A stretch of 12,376 bases of DNA from NCBI GenBank assembly GCA_036401335.1, contig DASWVC010000075.1, positions 1 to 12,376 on the forward strand. Direction: 5' to 3'. Within the stretch, counting starts at the first letter, position 1. Each line of letters begins with the position of its first letter. Below, in pieces: positions 7,161 through 12,376 of this stretch. A program made the translations under genes and the position numbers. This DNA comes from DASWVC01 sp036401335. GTDB lineage: Bacteria; Verrucomicrobiota; Verrucomicrobiia; Chthoniobacterales; JAFAMB01. The notes beneath the pieces are model-generated. The model was not told where the DNA came from. It did no database searches and saw nothing but the letters and a program-made list of their open reading frames with translations.

Positions 7161-7561
7161 CAGACTCCCGTTTTCTTGGTGCGCCGACGCGGCCTCGGCG
7201 GGGAGATCGAAAAGCCGCCGCAGAAGGCGTAGCGCGGGTCTTGGAGCGCGGCCTCCATGCGTTCCAGGTCCGAGAGCAGCAATCCTTGAGTCTGTGCCAC
7301 CTGCGCCAGACCGTCCAGCACGGCGCGGCATTCGGGAGAAAGCGCGGCCTTCAGCCGGTAAACCTTCCATTGGGCGTGGCGTAGGTCTTCGACCCAACCG
7401 GCTTTGCGCAGGTAAGCCAGGTGTTGGGAGACGGGCACCTGGGGCAGGTTGAGAATGCTCTGGAAATGGCACACGCAGAGTGGCTGGCGCAGGAGCAGGT
7501 GGAGCATGCGCAGCCGGGTCGGGTCGGAAAGTGCCTTGTAGACCTGAAGAAGTTCCTGCAC
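7160..7561 (-). CDS. arsR: ArsR family arsenic-responsive repressor
   Basis: This is a 133-residue winged-helix repressor of the ArsR/SmtB family that would bind the promoter in front of it and release on As(III). The N-terminal KALSDPTRLRMLHLLL (about residues 9-24) and LPQVPVSQHLAYLRKAGWV (recognition helix, about 39-57) are typical. LCVCHFQ (28-34) carries the Cys-x-Cys metalloid site in the classic position. The start is GTG at 7561-7559; only a weak purine stretch lies upstream. The C-terminal tail beyond about residue 110 is basic and variable, with a further Cys in RYAFCGG. First gene of the arsR-arsC-acr3-arsC operon; its TGA overlaps the next ATG by one base. Confidence 0.93.
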   Translation of the reverse strand: MQELLQVYKALSDPTRLRMLHLLLRQPLCVCHFQSILNLPQVPVSQHLAYLRKAGWVEDLRHAQWKVYRLKAALSPECRAVLDGLAQVAQTQGLLLSDLERMEAALQDPRYAFCGGFSISPPRPRRRTKKTGV

Positions 7562-7569
7562 GGCTCTTT

Positions 7570-7612
7570 TATAAGTGAATTTTTATATAAGTAAATCCTA
7601 ATGTCCGGTGAA
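7570..7612 (-). promoter_or_regulatory. ars operon promoter and candidate ArsR operator
   Basis: On the minus strand, TTCACC (7607-7612) and TATATA (7584-7589) are separated by 17 bp and fit a sigma-70 -35/-10 pair. Overlapping and following the -10, the 11-mers TATAAGTGAAT (7570-7580) and TATAAGTAAAT (7586-7596), written as the plus strand, are direct repeats with one mismatch, 16 bp apart. The tract is strikingly AT-rich in a GC-rich window and directly precedes arsR, a natural site for autorepression. An alternative pair is TTTACT/TATAAA with a 16-bp spacer, giving a very short leader. Confidence 0.55.
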
Positions 7613-7942
7613 CAGCTTGGACCTCGACCTGAGTGGAACGCCTCAACGCGGCGGGCGTGCCAACCACGCTGGTGCGCGTAAGACCACATGAGCGAAGCTA
7701 ACGCCCGTCTCCGCCTGCAGCAGAGCAAACATTGGCAGCACGAGAGTTGGGATTTCGAAGGGCCGTCGGCCACGCGGTTTTTCGTGGTCGTGCAACACCC
7801 CACTGCCTTTTCGTGGCTGACCGACTGTCAGCAGCCCTGGCAGGTGATTGGCGTCTTTACGCCTATCGCGACGGCGTGCGCGTGACGCGCAACCGCTTGC
7901 CTTGATCAACTCGGGACGCCGCGGTTGCACGGGTTGACCCGT
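7613..7942. other. intergenic stretch, no supported gene
   Basis: Between the ars promoter and the SDR gene I recognise nothing. A plus-strand frame at 7688-7885 (65 codons) ends codons mostly in G/C and could be a small gene, but it has no ribosome binding site and no familiar motif. The opposite-strand frame at 7643-7930 is basic and proline-rich, as shadows often are. Confidence 0.4.
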
Positions 7943-8731
7943 TCACACCTGGGCGTGGCCGCCATCGACGAAAAGCTCGATCGCATTGACGAAACTGCTG
8001 TCGTCGCTGGCCAGAAATACCACCGCTTTGGCGATCTCGTCGGGCGTTCCCACCCGACCCAGCGGAATAACGGCAGCTTGGCTGTCGATGAACCCCTGGA
8101 CTTGCACCTGATTTAACCCCAGGCCGTCATAGCCAGGGGTGGGAATCACGCCGGGGCTGATCACGTTGATGCGGATGCCGCGCCCTTTGAGATCGAGCGA
8201 CCAGGAACGGGCAAGGTTGCGCACCGCGGCCTTGCTGGCGCTGTAAATGCTGAACGCCGCGTTGCCCTTCACCGAAACGATCGAGGCGTTCAGGATGATG
8301 GAAGCACCTTCCTTGAGCAACGGTAAAGCTTTCTGCACCGTAAAGACGACTCCCTTGACGTTGATGTCGAACGTTCTATCGAACTGCTCCTCTGTGATCT
8401 GGCCGAGTGGCAGGAGCGTGCCGCCGCCCGCGTTGGCAAAGACCACCTCCAAGCGGCCTTTCTGCTGCTGGATCGTGGCAAAGAGGCGATCCAGGTCTTC
8501 CAGCTTGGAAACATCGCTGCGGACCCCGGTGGCTTGCGGTCCGATCTGTCGCACGGCGGCGTCGAGTTCCTCCTGGCGGCGACCGGTGACGAAAACGTAC
8601 GCGCCTTCGGCGGCAAATCGTTTGGCCGTGGCGAGTCCGATGCCGCTGCTGCCGCCGGTCACGAGGGCGACCTTGCCAGCGAGTTTGTTGGAGGTGGAAG
8701 GGGTGGTTTCAGATGACTGACTGGTGCTCAT
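7943..8731 (-). CDS. SDR family NAD(P)-dependent oxidoreductase
   Basis: This is a classical short-chain dehydrogenase/reductase of 262 residues that oxidises or reduces a hydroxyl/carbonyl substrate with NAD(P). Cofactor motif TGGSSGIG is at residues 25-32, and TGRR (49-52) after the second strand suggests NADP(H) preference. Asn100 lies in the NAGG motif and Asn124 in DINVKG. The catalytic Ser150, Tyr163 and Lys167 (YSASK) are all present, and the protein ends ELFVDGGHAQV, typical of the family. The substrate cannot be read from the sequence. The first 15 residues are a Ser/Thr-rich extension before the usual start of the fold; a later start is possible, but no better codon or Shine-Dalgarno is seen. 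It stands alone, 381 bp upstream of arsR on the same strand. Confidence 0.93.
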   Translation of the reverse strand: MSTSQSSETTPSTSNKLAGKVALVTGGSSGIGLATAKRFAAEGAYVFVTGRRQEELDAAVRQIGPQATGVRSDVSKLEDLDRLFATIQQQKGRLEVVFANAGGGTLLPLGQITEEQFDRTFDINVKGVVFTVQKALPLLKEGASIILNASIVSVKGNAAFSIYSASKAAVRNLARSWSLDLKGRGIRINVISPGVIPTPGYDGLGLNQVQVQGFIDSQAAVIPLGRVGTPDEIAKAVVFLASDDSSFVNAIELFVDGGHAQV

Positions 8732-8779
8732 GGGAGTTGAAAGGGAGTTTTATGTGTTGCGAGAGTAATGCGTGCGTAA

Positions 8780-8812
8780 CGAAGCATGAATCGCTACGTG
8801 ATTCGTGCTTCG
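8780..8812. repeat. strong hairpin upstream of the SDR gene
   Basis: Two 13-nt arms (8780-8792 and 8800-8812) pair throughout with a single G-T wobble around the loop GCTACGT. There is no adjoining T-tract. It lies 49 bp upstream of the SDR start codon, a position suited to an operator or a leader structure. Confidence 0.6.
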
Positions 8813-8931
8813 CCCATTAGCGTAACGGCGGCACCCGCGGCGGACAATAGGGGTCCACTGCAAGCGGGAACTTCTCTTGGGAGTGCGTTGCGCCCCGGTT
8901 CCCGCACCACCCCCTCTTCCGTTGGAAAGCT

Positions 8932-8945
8932 AACCCTTAAGGGTT
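8932..8945. repeat. perfect 14-bp palindrome
   Basis: AACCCTTAAGGGTT is self-complementary with no spacer, in the 249-bp gap between the SDR gene and the gene at 8981. It is 35 bp beyond the stop of the latter. With no loop it is a likelier protein-binding site than a terminator. Confidence 0.45.
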
Positions 8946-8980
8946 TTGGTGGGCTGCTCAGAGGTCCCGCGTGGCGCGAC

Positions 8981-9730
8981 CTATTTTTCAGCTTCAGCAT
9001 CGGGGTACAATTCCTGGGTTCGTTTTTTAAACGCCTGCAGGAGGGCGAACGCACGGTCGCACCACTCCAGGTTTCTTAGAACCAACGTCGAAATCTGACC
9101 CTCGGCCGCCGACACCGGGTCAGCCGTCACGCGCTCCACCGCCGAGAGCCAGACCGATAAATTCAGGGACGCATCCCGGGCCACGTCCGACGCCTCCGCC
9201 GGTTTGACCCGTTTCTTCTTGAGCCGGGTCGCGGTCACCGCCTCCGTCAGGCCCTTTAAGGTGGGCACGTCCCCGGCCGCCTGCATTTGGCCGAAATACA
9301 GCTCAACGGCCCCGGCGGTCGTTTTCTCCGCCCCTTTGGGACCCGCCAACGCCTCGTAGCGTCGCGCGGTTCGTTCATTCATCCCGGATTGTTCCAGGGT
9401 TTCCGTCTTGGTTAACTTCCGGCCATCGGTGTCCGGAAGTTCTGTCCGTAAACCTTGCGCGGTCTCCAGGTCCCGGCTCAATTCGCCAATCCGTTGAATC
9501 GCCCGCCGCCGAATCTCAGCGAACCGGGCCTCGGTGGTTTTGTCGTCGCGGATGCGGGCGTACGCCTCCAGCCGTTGCGCCTGATCCTTGAGGCCCGCGG
9601 CTTCGTCGATTTCTGCGCAGCGTTGAACGGCCAGGCGCATTTCGGAATAAAGCTGAAGCCCGCCGTCCGCCCCGGTGGGCACAAGCTCGCGTGCCGGAGC
9701 ATCCGGATCGGCGTGAAGTTGGTCACTCAA
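8981..9730 (-). CDS. phage/plasmid-type hypothetical protein
   Basis: This resembles hypothetical proteins common in prophages and plasmids, whose function I do not know. Visible are LYSEMRLAVQRCAEIDEAAG (residues 27-46) and LKDQAQRLEAYARIRDDK (47-64), then helical charged AEIRRRAIQRIGELSRDLET (71-90). A possible helix-turn-helix follows, ETLEQSGMNERTARRYEALA (110-129). The C-terminus (about 183-249) is helical and ends in a basic/acidic tail. These features suggest a DNA-associated protein of an element. The start is uncertain: TTG 9730 gives 249 residues and leaves a usual-looking N-terminus, but no Shine-Dalgarno is present; the ATG of MRLAVQ is the fallback. The frame stays open far upstream through unrelated debris, which should not be taken as one protein. 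Confidence 0.6.
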   Translation of the reverse strand: MSDQLHADPDAPARELVPTGADGGLQLYSEMRLAVQRCAEIDEAAGLKDQAQRLEAYARIRDDKTTEARFAEIRRRAIQRIGELSRDLETAQGLRTELPDTDGRKLTKTETLEQSGMNERTARRYEALAGPKGAEKTTAGAVELYFGQMQAAGDVPTLKGLTEAVTATRLKKKRVKPAEASDVARDASLNLSVWLSAVERVTADPVSAAEGQISTLVLRNLEWCDRAFALLQAFKKRTQELYPDAEAEK

Positions 9731-10064
9731 CCGGGGGATTGGACTTTGAAGCTGGCACGCGACGGTGCGGTTTGAGCCGCCGTCCGCCGAGCATTCCCCT
9801 TCCTGGCGCGTCGGACCGGGGGTGTGCGGTGCTGACCCTTCCGGCGCGCTCAAGGCCGCAAAACGGGCCATTGGCGCCCGCGCGGTCACTGGCCAGGTAA
9901 CTCCACGCACTGGTCCCCCACTCAGAGGGGGCGGGCACGGCTTCGTGCGCCGGGACCGGCTTGCCGAAAACCAGCCGGGCCGCGACGTGCCGGATTTTGA
10001 AAACCTCGTAACCGCAAGGGTCTTCCAGGTCGGGCTACGCCAACGTCTGGCGTTTGAGCGACGC
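9723..10064 (-). pseudogene. remnant of a small unknown gene with in-frame TAG
   Basis: In one minus frame, ASLKRQTLA is followed by a TAG (10037-10035) and then by a plausible coding stretch, DPCGYEVFKIRHVAARLVFG and KPVPAHEAVPAPSEWGTSAW. This reads like a short compact protein rather than a random frame, and resembles small unknown proteins of mobile elements. It runs to a stop at 9723, overlapping the start of the next gene. The end beyond about 9870 looks unstructured. Assignment is by appearance only. Confidence 0.35.
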
Positions 10065-10279
10065 ACCTTAGGAAACGACGGGGCGCCCATCGTTCGGATG
10101 CCCGCGTCGTGCAGGACGGCCACGCTGCGCACAGGGGGTTGAAGGGCTCGTTCCCAACGGAATGGCAACCGGGGGGTCATACGCGTAAGGATCCACCCAC
10201 CATTTCTGCGTGTTGTCTGCCCCGTTGCCTCGATTGGGAAGCCTCCGGCGCGAATTGCGGTCCGGAGGATAGACGACCG

Positions 10280-10435
10280 TCCGGCACGGCTGAGCTTCGC
10301 CCTGGCCTTATCGGAAGCGTGAAAACCGACGGACCGGAGGACGACGTTGCTGAGTTCTACCGGCGCATCCTTATCCAGATTTCGATACCGCAGGTGGTTC
10401 AATTCAGCCAGGACGGCAAGAAGCGCGTTACGACT
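10280..10435 (-). pseudogene. winged-helix-like fragment
   Basis: The segment SSRNALLAVLAELNHLRYRN, DAPVELSNVVLRSVGFHASD and KARAKLSRAGR recalls small winged-helix DNA-binding proteins of plasmids, in which a helix-turn-helix ends in an R-A-L-x-x-L-E-x-A-G recognition helix. It has no start codon of its own and degenerates after the final Gly. It is joined in frame to the polymerase fragment upstream, apparently by a deletion. Low certainty. Confidence 0.35.
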
Positions 10436-10459
10436 GGACGTGGCCAAGGCCAACTGCTC

Positions 10460-11026
10460 GTGGTAGGCCAAGACGATGCCAGATGCTTGCTGCATGTACC
10501 CACGCATGGAGGCGATGTCGGCCTCCAACCGGTAAAGCGGGGCCATCATCAACACCGCATCATGGACGGGCGCACAGATGAAGATCCCGTTCTCGGTCCC
10601 AAGGCAACAGGCCAGACGCAGTATTTCGGCGCCGTTCGCCTGCATGAAGAAATTCCGAATGGAACGCTCCTTGGGCTCTTGGGTGAGGTGGTGGGTCCAG
10701 CCGAAAACCGTGGCTTGCGATCCACGGAGCAGGGTGTGATCGACCGCACCGTCCGACCATTTCCAATACTGACGGTAGACCTCGCGGTGTAACCTCAACA
10801 GGTGGCGCGCCATCAGGGGTGGCTGATTGATTCGCAACGCCAGGGAGTCCTCGCCGATCCCGTATTGCACACCCAACGCGCATTGCTGGAATTGATCACG
10901 TTCCGCCTCGTGGGAATCTTTGGTCGCCCAATCCGGAACCGCACGGGCCTGTTTGGCGAAAGCAAGGTAAAAGTCGCCGCTTTCGTACGCGGACATCATG
11001 GCCCGATCACCAGAGAGTGCCGCGGC
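10460..11026 (-). pseudogene. family-A DNA polymerase, C-terminal palm/fingers fragment
   Basis: This is a piece of a DNA polymerase I-like enzyme of the kind carried by mobile elements. It opens at AAALSGDRAMMSAYESGDFY, just past where motif A (the DYSQxE-type strand with the first metal-binding Asp) should be. Motif B is present as ERDQFQQCALGVQYGIG: the conserved Arg and Tyr-Gly remain, but the position of the essential motif-B Lys is Gln. Motif C is PVHDAVL with the catalytic His-Asp. The protein ends near GYMQQASGIVLAYHEQL without the usual last strand. Upstream (11027-11300) pieces such as SWVQ appear in another frame, so motif A has decayed by frameshift. The missing parts and altered Lys mean no activity. 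The frame runs on into unrelated fragments. Confidence 0.72.
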
Positions 11027-11299
11027 GAGACGTGCGCCGCTGGACCCACGAGCGGGAACAAACGGTTTATCCCCACTGCTGCCGGGGCTCGGAGAAGACT
11101 ACGACCATGCGTCGCGCCACCGGGACGGAAGTTCCGCAACCAGCGATGCCACTCTGGATGCGCTTTCGGAAGTCGGCGTGGCCCGAGAGCAAGGCGTTGG
11201 TTTTGTCGGCGAGGGAAGATCGGAGGCCACAACCGTTCCAGGATGCCTATCGGGCCTCTTTCCAGGATGGCCTTTGCTGCCCTCCACCTGTAAGCCCCT

Positions 11300-11551
11300 T
11301 CAGGGAATTCGTCGGGCGCCCATCGCTTGCTGCCAACGCGCCAGTTCCGACAAGGCCTCGTCGTCACTCCGGTCAAGGCGGTTGAGGTCGTCCGCCCGTT
11401 CATGGGCTTCCCGGAGCATCTTGGCAAGGCGGGTTCGAAGCGGTCCCTCCGGAAGCAAGCGCAAGGCTTCTTCGGCCTCGGGTGCGGTGAGCGTGACTCC
11501 GGCGACCCAGGTGGCGGGCGATGCGGGGCTCAACTTCGGTTCCACGTTCAT
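11300..11551 (-). CDS. hypothetical 83-residue protein
   Basis: This is a short ORF of unknown function. From ATG 11551, with the purine-rich GCGGGA just before it, it encodes an acidic, strongly helical protein: LTAPEAEEALRLLPEG (residues 21-36), then LRTRLAKMLREAHERADDLN and RLDRSDDEALSELARWQQAM, which could form a two-helix coiled coil. The open frame extends upstream into the desaturase remnant, but that part is out of frame with the desaturase and is not used here. It may be an intact small gene of the element or a surviving piece of a larger one. Confidence 0.35.
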   Translation of the reverse strand: MNVEPKLSPASPATWVAGVTLTAPEAEEALRLLPEGPLRTRLAKMLREAHERADDLNRLDRSDDEALSELARWQQAMGARRIP

Positions 11552-11666
11552 TCCCGCTAGCCATGGGGCAGGATGTTCACCAAGTCCAGACCGCGCGGGT
11601 TCGGGTGCAAAGTAAGTCACCCGGCTCCTGACGGTCACACCCGGGCTGACGCCGCCGAGTTCGCCG

Positions 11667-12120
11667 GTTAATAAACGGAAAAAGGCACATGCCGTAGAGG
11701 AAGACAAACAGGTAGCCGAACAGGATCGTGAGGGGGTGACGCATGAACAGGTACTTCCGGCGCTCCGCCTTGGTGGCACGCAGGAAGCGCGCCTTGGTCA
11801 TGACGGGGAAGGACCCGATGTGGGACCCCCGCAGTTTGGAGTTGTGGTGGTGGTGGTTGTGTGAAGCCTTCCAGATGGTGCTGGGGCTCAAGGAGTAGAT
11901 CCCAAACACCGTCATGAGCGCATCCGCCAAGCGGGAGTGCGGCAGGATGGCATGGTGCTGCTGGTCGTGGTAGATTACGAAGAACCTCAGGATCAACAAC
12001 CCGGCCAGGATGCTGCAGGTCAGCCGAGCGAGCAGGAGAACGTTCGCTACCGTTCCCGCGAGGGCCGCCAGGTCTTACCCTCTTCACGGGCGAGAGCGCC
12101 GGGGCGTCTACGATGACGGC
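11667..12120 (-). pseudogene. membrane fatty-acid desaturase, truncated and frameshifted
   Basis: Integral-membrane fatty-acid desaturases use a di-iron site held by three His boxes. Two are visible: YHDQQHH and ASHNHHHHNSK, flanked by hydrophobic helices (SILAGLLILRFFVIY before, HPLTILFGYLFVFLYGMCLF after). The frame opens at 12074 right after a TAA (12077-12075); upstream, VIVDAPALSPVKRV and similar lie in another frame, so a one-base shift near 12075 separates the N-terminus. Homology stops at about 11667 after LFPFIN, before the third HxxHH box, where the mobile-element-like debris begins. About half the protein is missing. It appears broken by the neighbouring insertion or deletion. The 5' limit is approximate. 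Confidence 0.75.
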
Positions 12121-12210
12121 TCTGGCGGGCGCCTTTTTTGGGTTGCCCCTTTCCGCTTTCCACCGGAGCCTAACCTCACCACCCATCCGACCCGTAGGAG
12201 GACCGTCGCC

Positions 12211-12342
12211 TTGCCCAAACCAAACTATTCATTCGAAAAGCGGAAGCGAGACCTGGAGAAAAAGGCCAAAAAGGAGCAAAAGAAACTCCGCAAACTCCAG
12301 CCCTCCGGTTCATCCCCGCCTGCGCCGGAGACCAAGCCGTAA
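12211..12342 (+). CDS. small lysine-rich protein
   Basis: This is a 43-residue, very basic protein: PKPNYSFEKRKRDLEKKAKK followed by EQKKLRKL and a Pro/Ser-rich tail. Short proteins beginning KPNYSxEKRxxEL and rich in Lys occur widely in bacteria as unnamed conserved proteins; function unknown to me. The TTG start at 12211 is preceded by a strong TAGGAGGA (12195-12202) with an 8-base spacer, which outweighs the much longer frame from 12010 that only overlaps the desaturase remnant. It is divergent from that remnant and probably had its promoter in the 12120-12190 gap. The residues suggest nucleic-acid or ribosome contact, which is inference. Confidence 0.72.
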   Translation: MPKPNYSFEKRKRDLEKKAKKEQKKLRKLQPSGSSPPAPETKP

Positions 12343-12376
12343 CCCACCAAGGGCAAAACGCGGGGGCGGATCGGCT

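Noticed and set aside
10109..10792. 227-codon plus-strand frame
   Set aside because: Antisense of the polymerase fragment, which has recognisable motifs B and C.
10998..11615. 205-codon plus-strand frame
   Set aside because: Ser/Arg-rich, no motif, and opposite to the 83-codon frame and polymerase debris.
1..12376. CRISPR array, rRNA, or complete insertion sequence
   Set aside because: No regularly spaced direct repeats, no rRNA-like conserved tracts, and no transposase with paired terminal repeats were seen.

Overview
The window is GC-rich bacterial chromosome, probably from an uncultured-type lineage. The integrase remnant behind the tRNA resembles integrases I associate with Verrucomicrobiota, but that placement is an inference with low weight; no rRNA or ribosomal protein gene is present to settle it.

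Positions 1-2270 are an intact housekeeping block. folA (dihydrofolate reductase, running off the left edge) and thyA (thymidylate synthase) form a translationally coupled minus-strand pair with an ATGA overlap. folE2 (GTP cyclohydrolase IB) diverges from thyA across only 42 bp, so entry into folate synthesis and the dTMP/THF cycle sit back to back. A tRNA-Lys(UUU) gene follows.

Positions 2430-3450 directly behind the tRNA hold a decayed tyrosine-recombinase integrase (frameshifts, an in-frame TAG, lost C-terminal half) and, facing it, a small excisionase-like helix-turn-helix gene with its own hairpin-plus-T-tract terminator. This looks like the old end of an element integrated at the tRNA.

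Positions 3750-7612 are an arsenic locus with a scar. The minus-strand operon is arsR, an LMW-PTP-type arsC, acr3 and a second arsC of the CKRNSCRSQ (cyanobacterial-like) type. It is followed by an ECF sigma gene that loses its region 4 exactly where a plus-strand VAT1/quinone-oxidoreductase gene loses its C-terminus: two genes fused tail to tail. An AT-rich promoter with a direct repeat lies before arsR. The operon would sense As(III) through ArsR, reduce As(V) with either ArsC and export As(III) through Acr3.

Positions 7943-8731 encode an intact SDR oxidoreductase, with a strong hairpin and a perfect 14-bp palindrome upstream. Positions 8981-11551 are a second mobile-element-like module: one intact phage/plasmid-type gene, then fragments of a small unknown gene, a winged-helix-like gene and a family-A DNA polymerase, and an 83-codon ORF. 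A single 672-codon reading frame spans most of it but is a mosaic, not one gene. This module abuts a truncated, frameshifted fatty-acid desaturase. The window closes with a small lysine-rich protein on the plus strand. The overall picture is intact core and resistance genes separated by genomic debris; I did not find a convincing new system.
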